Shown here one piece after another: positions 22,372 through 30,810 of a stretch of 40,317 bases of DNA. Position 1 is the first letter of the stretch, and every line of letters begins with the position of its first letter. The stretch is from positions 1 to 40,317 of IMG/VR virus record IMGVR_UViG_3300022745_000077; one strand, given 5' to 3'. A program made the position numbers and the translations under genes. The notes beneath the pieces were generated by a model. The model ran no database searches, was not told the DNA's origin, and was given only the letters and a program-made list of their open reading frames with translations. Source of the DNA: a virus.

Positions 22372-23268
22372 CTACGTCACGGTCTCGGGCACCGGGATGT
22401 ACGGCATCCCCCGGAACCGGGCGAGGTTTGAGAACTTGCCTGTGCATGTGGCCTGCGTCTTGTCGCAGCCAGGGACGATGCTGAAGGCGTCGCCGGCGGC
22501 AACATCAAAGGGGAATGGCGAAACGACGCTGATGCGCGCACCGCCGACACCAGCGACGTTCGAGAACGCCTTCACCGAGCGCGCAACGCCCACGTTCGGC
22601 CCGGAGGTGAATGTGATGACGCCGAGGCTGAAATACCCGTCCGCTTGCCCAAGCGAATGGGCGAAGTTCGTGCGCGTCGGGTCGCTCGCGCTGGCCGCTG
22701 TCGATGAGACAGCGAACGCCGCACGGTCGACGCCGCAAGCGCCGTCGTACAGAGTGTTCAGACAGGCCGCCTGGTACAGGTTGCGCGGCAGCTTGACGTC
22801 GAGCAGCTCGAGATCGCTCTTGACCGACAGCTTGGCCTCCAGGCGCGAAGTCGGAACCGCGCTGATGCGCCCCGAGAAGAACTGCAGCGTCCCCACGATC
22901 CCCGTGGCCAGCGCGCCGAAGGGCGCATAGGCCCGCTCGAGCAGTAAGCGAGCTCCGTCGAACCCGTTGCGAGCGATGTACGTGATCAGCGGCGTGCCGT
23001 TGACCGTGACCGTGGCGTCGGCGAAAAACGTGACGTCCAGGCTGTCCACGTTGACCCCGATCGAAAGCGTCGTGCGGCCGCGTGTGATGGCCGGGCCAAG
23101 ACCGAACGACTTGCTGTTGACCGTCAGCGCGATGTCGGCCGCCGTGTAGCGCAGCACTTGGCCGCCGTAGAGCGTGATCGTGTAGAGGTCCGCGATCGAC
23201 AGCGGCGCCCCGCTGTTCAGCAACGCCGCGAGCGCCCCCGCCGACGTTTCATAGGTGGGCGCGCGCAT
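22372..23268 (-). CDS. DUF2163-family tail hub protein
   Basis: 298 aa from ATG 23268, overlapping the DUF2460 stop (ATGA). The N-terminal LADLYTITLYGG-type segment (SIADLYTITLYGGQVLRYTAAD) and the C-terminal Cys-containing part (YQAACLNTLYDGACGVDRAAF; VPGCDKTQATCTGKF) are hallmarks of DUF2163 / BR0599 proteins, comparable to the lambda gpL-like hub. The C-terminal Cys residues could bind an iron-sulphur or zinc centre, as in gpL. Confidence 0.85.
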   Translation of the reverse strand: MRAPTYETSAGALAALLNSGAPLSIADLYTITLYGGQVLRYTAADIALTVNSKSFGLGPAITRGRTTLSIGVNVDSLDVTFFADATVTVNGTPLITYIARNGFDGARLLLERAYAPFGALATGIVGTLQFFSGRISAVPTSRLEAKLSVKSDLELLDVKLPRNLYQAACLNTLYDGACGVDRAAFAVSSTAASASDPTRTNFAHSLGQADGYFSLGVITFTSGPNVGVARSVKAFSNVAGVGGARISVVSPFPFDVAAGDAFSIVPGCDKTQATCTGKFSNLARFRGMPYIPVPETVT

Positions 23269-23864
23269 CAGGGCTTCTCGGTCTCGAACTCGAGCGTCTT
23301 CAGCTCCCACAGCTGCCGCAGAAACTGGTTGAACTGCTGCATATCCTTGTTGAAGCGCGAGATCCAGTAGAACGTGCCGGTCCAGGTAAGCGCCAGGCCG
23401 GCGGTCGGGGCGACGGTGAAAGTCACGACTCCGGTGTTGGCGTTGATCGTGTAGCCGCTGCCCTGCAGGACTGCGTTGATGAAGATCGACGGCGATCCTT
23501 GCGGCGCGTAGACCGGCTCAATGTAGCCACCGAACGAGCGCACGAGCTGGAAGCTGCGCGTCGCGCCGTCGCCCACACCGAACTGTTGCGCCGTGGCAGT
23601 GTTGTCGTCAGGGTCCGAAAACAGCCACGTGTCGGCCATGCCGCCCCGAGCGTTGAAGAACGCCACCAGCTGCTGCAGCTCGGTGAATCCCTGCCCCGCG
23701 CGGAGAAACTCGTACGTCAACGTGTAGCGATAGCGCGGCGACGTCATCAGCGCCGACGTGTATGCGCGGCCGCTCGCCGATCGGCTGAGCGACGTCTTCC
23801 ACAGGGGTTGGCGTTGCACGCTCCAGCCAAGGCCGGGCAGCGATGGAAAGACGGCGGAGCTCAT
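23268..23864 (-). CDS. DUF2460-family distal tail protein
   Basis: 198 aa. FPSLPGLGWSVQRQPLWKTS at the start and TYEFLRAGQGFTELQQLVAFF with GMADTWLFSDPDDN in the middle are typical of DUF2460, the distal-tail (gpM-like) protein also found in gene transfer agents. It lies between tape measure and hub genes, as in related siphoviruses. Confidence 0.87.
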   Translation of the reverse strand: MSSAVFPSLPGLGWSVQRQPLWKTSLSRSASGRAYTSALMTSPRYRYTLTYEFLRAGQGFTELQQLVAFFNARGGMADTWLFSDPDDNTATAQQFGVGDGATRSFQLVRSFGGYIEPVYAPQGSPSIFINAVLQGSGYTINANTGVVTFTVAPTAGLALTWTGTFYWISRFNKDMQQFNQFLRQLWELKTLEFETEKP

Positions 23865-26074
23865 CAGACTTGGAAGTCGCGATGCGCCGACTTCAGTGCT
23901 GCGACCAGGTCCTTCTTGTGCACCATGAAGAAGTCACCCGCCGGCGCGCCTTTGATGCTCACCTCGAGCGAGCCGCCGCTGCCCTGGCCGCCGGCGCCGC
24001 CGGCCATGCGGCGGATGGTGTTGGCGTGCTCGGCCGGCAGCACCATCTCTTCCGGGTGCAGCTGCGTCATCGGCGCCAGGCCGCGTGGGATGTCGAAGCC
24101 GCCGGCGGCCGACTTGATCTGCGACCGCGCGCCGAGAACCATGGCCATCACGGCCGCGAACGCCACCGCCGCGAGCGCCCAGCCGGCGAAAGGAATCGAC
24201 GATGCAGACGCCGCGGCGCCCGACGCCGCCTCGGCCGCGTTGCTGCCAACCACCGCAGTGGCTTCGGTCGCCTTCGTGGCGGTCGTCGTCGCAGATGCCC
24301 AGATCTGCTTGGCCACGTACTGAATCAGGAAGTTCACCACCGCGTCGAGCACAGACTTCAGCATGTTGCGGAAGGCCTGCGTGATCGTCATGGTGCCGCT
24401 GACGAGCCCGCGGATGGTGCTTGCAAAGCCGGACTGGATGGAGTTGAACGCCTGCTTCCAGACGCTCTCCGTCACGGTCTCGGCCTGCATGTCGAGCTCG
24501 CGCTTGCGTGCGTACGTCGCGCGCTGCAGGTCGAGGATCTGGTCCTGCAGCTGCTGCATGGCCACCGCGTTGGTCGTCGGATCCTTGGCGAGCAACGCCA
24601 GGCGCGCCTGCAGCGCTTCCTGCTGGATCTCGAGCTTGCGGTCCTCGAACTTCTTCTCCTGCATCAGCAGCTGCTCTTTGCTGATCTGCCCGAGCTGTTG
24701 GCGATGCTCAGCCTCCTTGCGCTCGAGCTCCAGGCCGTCGAGCTTCACGCGCTGCTCTTCGGTGATCGCCTCCTGCGCAAGCGCGGTCTCGCGCGTGCGT
24801 TGCTCTTTGATGAGCGCAAGGCGAGCGTCGACGATCTTGCGCTCGATCTGGATCCGCTCCGTCGACGTGACCTGCTGGGCCTGCAGGACCTCCTGCCAGT
24901 ACTTGATCTCGGCTTCCTTGCCGAGCTCGCGCATCCCGCTTTCGGCCTCGAATACCGCTTTCTGTTGCTGCAGGACCAGGTCCCACTCGCTGACGCGCGA
25001 CTTGTCTTCTTTCTCTTCCTTCTCTTCCTTCGGCGCCACGAAGCGACGGTTGCCACCCTTCGGCTCGTTGCCCGGCAACGCGGCGGGCGCCGGCATGTCG
25101 GCCCACAGCTTCTTCACGCGGGCGTCGGCCTCGTCCATCACCTCGTTGATGGCGGCTTTCATGCGGTCGAAGCCGCCGGTCTTGAAGATGTCGCCCGAGA
25201 AGATGGCCGCGGCGACGATCACCAGGCTGCGGAAGGCGGCGACGGCCGCTTCGCCGAGCGAGATCACAGTCTTGAGCGCGCTGGCGAACACGCCGACGAC
25301 GGTCGGTCCGATGTTGTTGAACCAGCCGGCGAGCTGCGTCAGCACGGGCATCAGCGCCGTGCCGATCTTGAGCTGCAGCGAGTCCATAAGCAGCCCGACG
25401 GCAGCCTGCTCCTGCTTGAACGCCTTGGCGGCTGCGACGTTGTCCTTGCCGATCTTCAGGCCGTAGTCGTCGGCAAGCTGCCGCGCGCGCGTCATGACCT
25501 GCTCGTTGAGCTTCATGATCGCCATCGCGTCCGACGCACCCTTGCCGAAAAGGTACATCGCGGCCGCGTCCCGATCGACACCCTCCTTGTACTCGAGCAG
25601 CAGCTTCGCGCCGTCGCCCATCAAATCCATCATCGGGCGCAGGTGGCCGTCGGCATCCTTGGTTCGAAGGCCCATGGCCTCGACCGCATCGCCGCTCTTT
25701 TTGACCTGCTGCAGCAGCTTCATGCCGGCCTCGGTGAACGAGTCGGCCGATTGCCCGGTGAGACGCAATGCGACGTTGAGATCGCTCGCCTGCTCGGTGG
25801 TGATGCCCATCGTCTTGGCGAGCTTGCTCACCTCGCCGGTCCACTGCGTCGTCGAGTTGATCGCCGACTTGAACGCCGCACCGCCCGCGAGGATCGCGGT
25901 GAGCGCCCCGAGCGCCGTCATGACCGTCTTGATCGATCCCGTCATCGCCTCGAACGAAGAGGCAACCTGCGCGTGCGTCTGCTTGGCCGCCTGGCCGACG
26001 CGCTGCATCTCGCCGACGAAGCCATCGGCGTTCGCGTTGACCTGGTAGTCAATGCTTTTGTCGCTGCTTGCCAT
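23864..26074 (-). CDS. Tape measure protein
   Basis: 736 aa from ATG 26074 (MASSDKSIDYQVNANADGF). Contents: N-terminal helices, a hydrophobic segment (ALGALTAILAGGAAFKS), long charged coiled coil (about residues 330-520), then membrane-like stretches near the C terminus (IPFAGWALAAVAFAAVMAMVLG) and a Gly-rich end. Length sets tail length; at the usual 0.15 nm per residue this suggests a tail near 110 nm (inference). The start overlaps the end of the gpT frame by 26 bp. Confidence 0.85.
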   Translation of the reverse strand: MASSDKSIDYQVNANADGFVGEMQRVGQAAKQTHAQVASSFEAMTGSIKTVMTALGALTAILAGGAAFKSAINSTTQWTGEVSKLAKTMGITTEQASDLNVALRLTGQSADSFTEAGMKLLQQVKKSGDAVEAMGLRTKDADGHLRPMMDLMGDGAKLLLEYKEGVDRDAAAMYLFGKGASDAMAIMKLNEQVMTRARQLADDYGLKIGKDNVAAAKAFKQEQAAVGLLMDSLQLKIGTALMPVLTQLAGWFNNIGPTVVGVFASALKTVISLGEAAVAAFRSLVIVAAAIFSGDIFKTGGFDRMKAAINEVMDEADARVKKLWADMPAPAALPGNEPKGGNRRFVAPKEEKEEKEDKSRVSEWDLVLQQQKAVFEAESGMRELGKEAEIKYWQEVLQAQQVTSTERIQIERKIVDARLALIKEQRTRETALAQEAITEEQRVKLDGLELERKEAEHRQQLGQISKEQLLMQEKKFEDRKLEIQQEALQARLALLAKDPTTNAVAMQQLQDQILDLQRATYARKRELDMQAETVTESVWKQAFNSIQSGFASTIRGLVSGTMTITQAFRNMLKSVLDAVVNFLIQYVAKQIWASATTTATKATEATAVVGSNAAEAASGAAASASSIPFAGWALAAVAFAAVMAMVLGARSQIKSAAGGFDIPRGLAPMTQLHPEEMVLPAEHANTIRRMAGGAGGQGSGGSLEVSIKGAPAGDFFMVHKKDLVAALKSAHRDFQV

Positions 26075-26656
26075 AGGGGCTCGGGATGTTGGGACGCAGG
26101 TGCTTCGGCAGCTCGGGCGCCATCGCGATGAACGAATCGATGTCGGGACTGCCGCCGATCGCAACCGCTTCGACGGGCGGCTTGTAGCCCATGTACGCCG
26201 CCACCAGCAGGTGGACCGGGGGATTCTTCTTCCAGTACTTCGCCTGCGCCAGGAACGACGGGATGTCCCAATCGGCCCAGGCCTCTGCCGGCGTGCAGCC
26301 GGTCGACGCAACGACGTGCGCGATCGCCTCGTCTAGGTCGCCGGCGGCATCTGCTGCTGCAGCCGGCGCATCATGTTTCCCACGGCGGTCACCATCCCGC
26401 TGACGTTCATCAGCGTTTCGAAGATCTCGACCACGTTGCCGAAGTCGACCCAGTCTTCGACCTGGTCGAGCTTCATGTCGGGATAGTTGCGCAACAGCGA
26501 AAGGTGCAGCAGGCGCGCAACCAGCTCGAGGTCGGGCACGGCGCCCGAGAACAGCGTCTCGAGCTGCTTGCGGTGCTGCTTGACCGCGGCGGCGTTAAGC
26601 GGCGCAACGACGCGCTTCTCGCCGCCGAGCTCGAGCTCGACTCCAGGAACCCGCAT
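26049..26656 (-). CDS. GT: Tail assembly chaperone GT, made by -1 frameshift
   Basis: Predicted 202-aa fusion: the first 94 residues of G (start 26656), then a slip at GGGAAAC (26381-26375) into a -1 frame that stays open to TGA at 26051-26049. Base 26375 is read twice. The T part is helical with Trp/Tyr-rich motifs (AEAWADWDIPSFLAQAKYW, LLVAAYMGYKPP), as in lambda-type GT chaperones. The T frame has no good start of its own. G and GT load the tape measure before the tube forms. Sequence and layout match the lambda G/GT system. Confidence 0.8.
26333..26656 (-). CDS. G: Tail assembly chaperone G
   Basis: 107 aa from ATG 26656 (MRVPGVELELGGEKRVVAPL), with TAG at 26335-26333. Helical protein with LVARLLHLSLLRNYPDM and VVEIFETLMNVSGMVTAVG. 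It lies between tail tube and tape measure, the conserved chaperone slot. The slippery heptamer lies 14 codons before its stop, in the correct phase (G GGA AAC). Confidence 0.8.
   Translation of the reverse strand: MRVPGVELELGGEKRVVAPLNAAAVKQHRKQLETLFSGAVPDLELVARLLHLSLLRNYPDMKLDQVEDWVDFGNVVEIFETLMNVSGMVTAVGNMMRRLQQQMPPAT
26339..26381 (-). promoter_or_regulatory. Programmed -1 frameshift signal
   Basis: Reading the minus strand: heptamer GGGAAAC (26381-26375), a 6-nt spacer (26374-26369), then a 7-bp perfect stem CGCCGGC / GCCGGCG (26368-26362 with 26345-26339) and a 16-nt loop. Spacer and stem length are within the range of known bacterial -1 signals. GGGAAAG is the lambda equivalent. Confidence 0.8.
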
Positions 26657-26660
26657 CGGG

Positions 26661-27410
26661 TTATTCCGACGTGGCCCAGTACACCGCGTTGCCGGCGGAG
26701 TCGGCGAACCCTTCGAAGTCGAAGTCGGGCACCAGGAAGTCGTCCTGCTTCGTGGCGAAAGAGAACTTGCTGGCAATGCACTGCGGGATCGTGACCAGCA
26801 GCGACTTGCCCTGGAACGGCACGAAGATGTCGGCCTTGAAGGTCGGCGCGTAGCCCATCGGCAGCGACAGCACCGTCTGCTTCTTGGCCACGGTGCTGGT
26901 CGCCGTGTACTGGAAATTGATGAAGACGGTTTTGCCCACGTCCGACGCATTGAACGTGTAGACACCCGCGGAGACGCTGTACTGCCCCACCGCCGGCGCC
27001 GAGGCCACGCGCGTGAACGGCAGGCCGTTCGAATCGCGCACGCCAAGGTCGGCGGTCCAGGTGCCGCTCGATGGCACCGTCGGCGTGACGGTGAGCGCGA
27101 CGGTCACGCCGGTCGTGTCGTACACGTCGGACAGGATGCCGTTGCTCAGCGTCTGGCCGAACATCAGCTGCGAGATCGTCAGGCCGTTCAGCTGCGCCAG
27201 TTTGGCCTTGCCGGACATCTTGCCCTTGCCGCGGCCGACCGCCACCGGGAACTGGTTCTGCCCGTAGAGCTGCTTGGTGTCGAACGAGATGTCGAGCGAC
27301 AGGTCCTGCAGCACGCCGAGCTGAACCGGCGTCGGGTTGGCGATCGCGTTGCCGTTGGCGTCCGTGAGCGGGGTGCCCCAGAAGACGCCGGAGCCGAATC
27401 CGAATTGCAT
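26661..27410 (-). CDS. Major tail tube protein
   Basis: 249 aa, beta-rich throughout (VQLGVLQDLSLDISFDTKQLYG, GKMSGKAKLAQLNG, then FPFQG-like and VYTFNASDVGKTVFINF). The central part is consistent with an Ig-like or tube-fold insertion. Position before the G/GT chaperones and after the tail terminator identifies it as the tube subunit. Confidence 0.8.
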   Translation of the reverse strand: MQFGFGSGVFWGTPLTDANGNAIANPTPVQLGVLQDLSLDISFDTKQLYGQNQFPVAVGRGKGKMSGKAKLAQLNGLTISQLMFGQTLSNGILSDVYDTTGVTVALTVTPTVPSSGTWTADLGVRDSNGLPFTRVASAPAVGQYSVSAGVYTFNASDVGKTVFINFQYTATSTVAKKQTVLSLPMGYAPTFKADIFVPFQGKSLLVTIPQCIASKFSFATKQDDFLVPDFDFEGFADSAGNAVYWATSE

Positions 27411-27422
27411 GGTGATTCCTTT

Positions 27423-27857
27423 CTACGAGGTCGGTGCGGCGGCGAGATCGCCGGCGGCATTCCAGTACTTGATGAGATAACGCATGGTCAGCGCGCCGGC
27501 GGTGCGGTCGGCCTCTTCAGCCTGCCACTCCGAACCCGCGGGCACGATTGACACGATGAACGGCAGCGAGGCCTGCACGCCCATGATCACGGGGTGAGCC
27601 GCGACCGCAACCGGGTCGGCAAACTCGTCCCACGGATCACCACGCACGAAGATTTCGAAGCCCACCGTGAGCGTGCGCAGATCGCCTGCTGCCGCGCGCC
27701 GCTCGACTTCCTCGGCCTGCGGCATGACAACGAGCGCGGGACTCACGGCGCGGGTGATCGACGTCTCGCGCGCGCGGAAGATGGTCGCCCCGGTCGGCGC
27801 GGCGACGAGCGCCGCCATGAGCGCATCGAGAATGCGCTCGCGAAGGGAGTCGGCCAT
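27423..27857 (-). CDS. Tail terminator-like protein
   Basis: 144 aa. Starts MADSLRERILDALMAALVAAP, with VVMPQAEEVE and FEIFVRGDPWDEFADPV: the pattern of gpU/minor tail U-type tail terminators. Lies between head-tail connector and tube genes, with its stop a few bases before the tube start. Fits the usual order. Confidence 0.7.
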   Translation of the reverse strand: MADSLRERILDALMAALVAAPTGATIFRARETSITRAVSPALVVMPQAEEVERRAAAGDLRTLTVGFEIFVRGDPWDEFADPVAVAAHPVIMGVQASLPFIVSIVPAGSEWQAEEADRTAGALTMRYLIKYWNAAGDLAAAPTS

Positions 27858-28142
27858 CTACTTGCTCAGCGTCAAGACGGTGAACAACCCGTCGTCCTGC
27901 AAAACCACGTCGCGCACGATGAACGGTTGCCCGTTGACCGTGATGGCGTCGCCCGATGCGATCGCGGCCGCCGAGGCATCCGACGTCTTCATGCGCAGCT
28001 GATACATCGTCGACAGCACGTTCACGCCGGCGAGGCTCAGCGTCTCGTCGGGCGTGTCCAGAATGCCGGTCCAGGCGACCGAACCCTTCGAACACGCCAC
28101 GCCGAAATCGCGCAGGAAAACGTCGAGGTTCTCGGCGAACAT
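27858..28142 (-). CDS. Head-tail joining protein (FII-like)
   Basis: 94 aa, small beta-rich protein (WTGILDTPDETLSLAGVNV, then ITVNGQPFIVRDVVLQDDGLFTVLTLS), resembling lambda gpFII and the phage_attach family. Stop abuts the tail terminator start. Call is from size, sequence pattern and place. Confidence 0.65.
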   Translation of the reverse strand: MFAENLDVFLRDFGVACSKGSVAWTGILDTPDETLSLAGVNVLSTMYQLRMKTSDASAAAIASGDAITVNGQPFIVRDVVLQDDGLFTVLTLSK

Positions 28143-28145
28143 CGA

Positions 28146-28301
28146 TCAGGCCGCGGGCTCGGCCGGCGGCAACACGGGCTGCACCAGGCCGGCGTGGTTC
28201 CTCACCACGTCTTCCTCGAGCTCCAGCTCGGCGCCGGCCGGGACGATCTTGCCGTCGTCAAGCTTGAACGGCACCGAGGCGATGACCTTGACCAACGCCA
28301 T
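28146..28301 (-). CDS. Small hypothetical head protein
   Basis: 51 aa, ATG at 28301. Beta-rich N-terminal half (VKVIASVPFKLDDGKIVPAGAE), then an acidic helix and a Pro-rich end. A longer frame upstream in the same phase is not believed, because it overlaps the neighbouring head gene. Function unknown; lies where lambda has FI/decoration genes. Confidence 0.55.
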   Translation of the reverse strand: MALVKVIASVPFKLDDGKIVPAGAELELEEDVVRNHAGLVQPVLPPAEPAA

Positions 28302-28303
28302 GA

Positions 28304-28615
28304 TCAGGCCGCCTTCTTTGGCGACACGCCCATGGCCTGCAGCGTGGCCGCGACGATCGAGGCGATCATCGAGGCATCCACGGGCATCGGTGCTTGCATC
28401 CCGGAGTTGGCCGGGACGATCTTCGAGTCGTGCAGCGCCTTGGCTTCGCTGTCCTGCGGCTCGAGCATGTGCAGGTTGTCGGCGGCGATCTCCGGCGACA
28501 GATCGACGACCTGGCTGCCCGGGAAGAAGCGCGGCACGGCCATGGTGCCGCCCTGGCCGTTGTCTTGCGATTCGCTGTACTGCAGGAAAAAACCGTCGCG
28601 CACTTTGAATTTCAT
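28304..28615 (-). CDS. Hypothetical head-region protein
   Basis: 103 aa. N-terminal strand-rich part (KFKVRDGFFLQYSESQDNG), then VPRFFPGSQVVDLSPEIA and an amphipathic C-terminal helix (ASMIASIVAATLQAMG). No family recognised. It follows the capsid gene and a strong terminator hairpin, so it is probably made at a lower level than capsid. Confidence 0.6.
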   Translation of the reverse strand: MKFKVRDGFFLQYSESQDNGQGGTMAVPRFFPGSQVVDLSPEIAADNLHMLEPQDSEAKALHDSKIVPANSGMQAPMPVDASMIASIVAATLQAMGVSPKKAA

Positions 28616-28630
28616 GATCGGATTCCTCTG

Positions 28631-28673
28631 AGGAGAAAAAGAACGGCGGGGCGCCCATCCACAGGCGCCCCGC
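28631..28673 (-). terminator. Rho-independent terminator after capsid gene
   Basis: Minus-strand hairpin with a perfect 10-bp GC stem (GCGGGGCGCC / GGCGCCCCGC, 28673-28664 with 28655-28646, 8-nt loop), followed by CGTTCTTTTTC. It lies between the capsid stop (28708) and the next gene (28615). A second, weaker hairpin, CGTGGCT/AGCCACG (28680-28697), stands just before it. As genes downstream are essential, it must leak or be antiterminated. Confidence 0.75.
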
Positions 28674-28707
28674 GCAAAACGTGGCTACCAAGCCACGCGA
28701 GGAGACA

Positions 28708-30798
28708 TCAGAAGCCGGGCGTCAGGCCGTCCGACATGACCGCGAACGAGGCGCCGTGACGCACGCCGACGTCGATCGTCTGGAAAGCGCGGATCAGCAC
28801 GTCGCCGGTCGTGAAGCCGGTGGAGTCGTACGGGTTCACCATGATCTCGGTGACGCCCCACTCGCCGATCAGCAGCTCTTGCCAGTTGCCGAACACGACC
28901 TCCGAGCAGATGCCGCTCGAGGTGCCTTTGGTCAGGTTGCTGCGCAGCTGGTTCGAGATCGCGTACGGGTAGCCCATGATGTCGCCGGCGAACGTGTTGC
29001 CGGTGATGCCACCCTGCATCGCCGACCAGAGGTATTGGCCGGTCGACGACTTCAGGGTGCGCAGGTAGCCGTTGGTCTTTGCGTTGATCGCGAAGCCCAG
29101 GTTGGCCTGCGGCGCGTTGGCCACGCGAGGCGCGCTGTACAGCTGAATCATGTGGTCGAACGTGAAGTTCGCCCCGTTCGTGCCGCCCACCACCGAGCCG
29201 ATGCCCGACTGGTTGACGATGCCGGTCGGCTGGTTGCTGGCGCCGCTGCCGCTGATGGCCGCGAGGTCGATGCCCAGCGCCATGACCGCGATCAGGTCCT
29301 GGCGCGCAAGCATCTCGATCGCCGGCGTCGACTGCAGGAGCATCAGGCGGCTCATCTTGCTGAGCGCACCGATCGTCTTCGGACGCAGCTGCACCTGGTC
29401 GAACGTGGCTTCCGCTTCCGTCGGCGCGCCCGACTCCGCCACCCAGAAGGTGTTGGTCTGGCCGCTCTGACGCGGGATGTTCACGTTGCCGACCAGGCCG
29501 GTCAGCATGCGCGCGCCGAGCTGCGCGGTCACCAGCTGGTTGCGCAGGACCTCGATGAACTGCGCGTCGAAGAGGGTCGTTTCGACCAGGTTGCCGCCCT
29601 GCACCGCGGTGCCGACCTGGTAGATCGCCCGCTGTTGCATCTGGCGGACCCAGCCGGGGTTGAGCGCCATCAGCGCGCGCGCGTGCTCGGCGTCCGGGCA
29701 GAACGGCAGGTTCATCGGATAGAAGAACGAGCCGGCCTTCGCGCGGCCCTTCGCATCGCGCGTCGCGCCGTTGCCGTCGACGTCGCGCTTGTTCGCCTTG
29801 GCGATCGCCACGCTGCACTCGCGCTCGAAGCCGGCGTCGGACCAGTCGCCCGACATCGCGGCGTTGACCGCCCGCAGCATCGAGTAGCGCGCCTTTTCGC
29901 GCTCGGTCAGGTCGAGGCCCGCGGCGTGGCCGAAGTCGGCCACGGGCTTCGCGCCGCCTTGCGTGACGTGCTCGAGCACCAGGCCGCGCACGTCGGCGAT
30001 CGACTTGCCGCTGCGGATCCAGTCTTCGACGAGCTCGCGCTTCAGCTTGAAGCGCGCGCCCATCCCTTCGATTTCGCGAACGCGCGAGGTCTCGATTTCA
30101 CGGGCTTCGAGACGGACGGCTTCGACATCGACCGTCGGCGTTGCGACCGCGGCGCCGCCCTGGCCGTCGTTTTCTTTCGGCATGGCTTCCCTTTCAAGAG
30201 GATTGATTGCGGCGGCTGCCGCGGGCTTGGTGCGCTCGACGCGCACAATCTTTTCTTCCATCGCGCCAGCGCGACCGATGCCGACGGTCTGGTCGGCCGG
30301 CACGCTGACGATGGACACTTCGTAGGCCTTCCAGCTCGTGGCCGTGAATTCGTCGACGTCGCCGTCGCCATCCATCTCGGTGGCGACGAAGCGCTGCACG
30401 TCGTACATGAACGACACGTTGCGCAGGATGCCGTCGTTGATCATCTCGACGACCGCTTCGGCGGCCGCAGTCTTGGCGAAGCGCACGGTCGCGTAGCCGC
30501 GCCGGTCGTCGCCGACCCACGCGCGCTCGACCACGCCCAGGACCTGGTCCATGTCGTGATTGAAGAGGAGCGGCGCGCCGTCGTTGAGCCGCGCGAAGTC
30601 GGCTGCGCCCGGGTCGTGCGACAGAACCTCGCGACCCCACCAACGATCGACCGGCTCTTCGCTCGAGAACGCGAACGTGATCGAACGCGTGTCGGGCGAC
30701 ACGACCGGCGCCTTGCGCTCGAGCGTGATGCGCCGGACCTGCGGCGCCAGCTTGTCGCCGTCCTTCAGGCGGCGATCGGCGGCCAATGCTTCAGGCAT
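28708..30798 (-). CDS. Prohead protease fused to major capsid protein
   Basis: 696 aa. Residues 1-175 resemble S78/U35 prohead proteases: His81 (LLFNHDMDQ), Ser129 (NVSFMYDV) and the Glu160 region (YEVSIVSVPAD) are the likely active site. Residues about 290-696 are an HK97-fold capsid protein (FWVAESGAPTEAEATFDQVQ, LLQSTPAIEMLARQD, AISGSGASNQPTGI, MGYPYAISNQ). An in-frame ATG at 30183 (residue 206, MPKENDGQGG) has AAAGGGAAG directly upstream and would give a separate 491-aa capsid precursor with its own delta domain. Confidence 0.9.
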   Translation of the reverse strand: MPEALAADRRLKDGDKLAPQVRRITLERKAPVVSPDTRSITFAFSSEEPVDRWWGREVLSHDPGAADFARLNDGAPLLFNHDMDQVLGVVERAWVGDDRRGYATVRFAKTAAAEAVVEMINDGILRNVSFMYDVQRFVATEMDGDGDVDEFTATSWKAYEVSIVSVPADQTVGIGRAGAMEEKIVRVERTKPAAAAAINPLEREAMPKENDGQGGAAVATPTVDVEAVRLEAREIETSRVREIEGMGARFKLKRELVEDWIRSGKSIADVRGLVLEHVTQGGAKPVADFGHAAGLDLTEREKARYSMLRAVNAAMSGDWSDAGFERECSVAIAKANKRDVDGNGATRDAKGRAKAGSFFYPMNLPFCPDAEHARALMALNPGWVRQMQQRAIYQVGTAVQGGNLVETTLFDAQFIEVLRNQLVTAQLGARMLTGLVGNVNIPRQSGQTNTFWVAESGAPTEAEATFDQVQLRPKTIGALSKMSRLMLLQSTPAIEMLARQDLIAVMALGIDLAAISGSGASNQPTGIVNQSGIGSVVGGTNGANFTFDHMIQLYSAPRVANAPQANLGFAINAKTNGYLRTLKSSTGQYLWSAMQGGITGNTFAGDIMGYPYAISNQLRSNLTKGTSSGICSEVVFGNWQELLIGEWGVTEIMVNPYDSTGFTTGDVLIRAFQTIDVGVRHGASFAVMSDGLTPGF

Positions 30799-30810
30799 CG
30801 ATGGTTCCTT

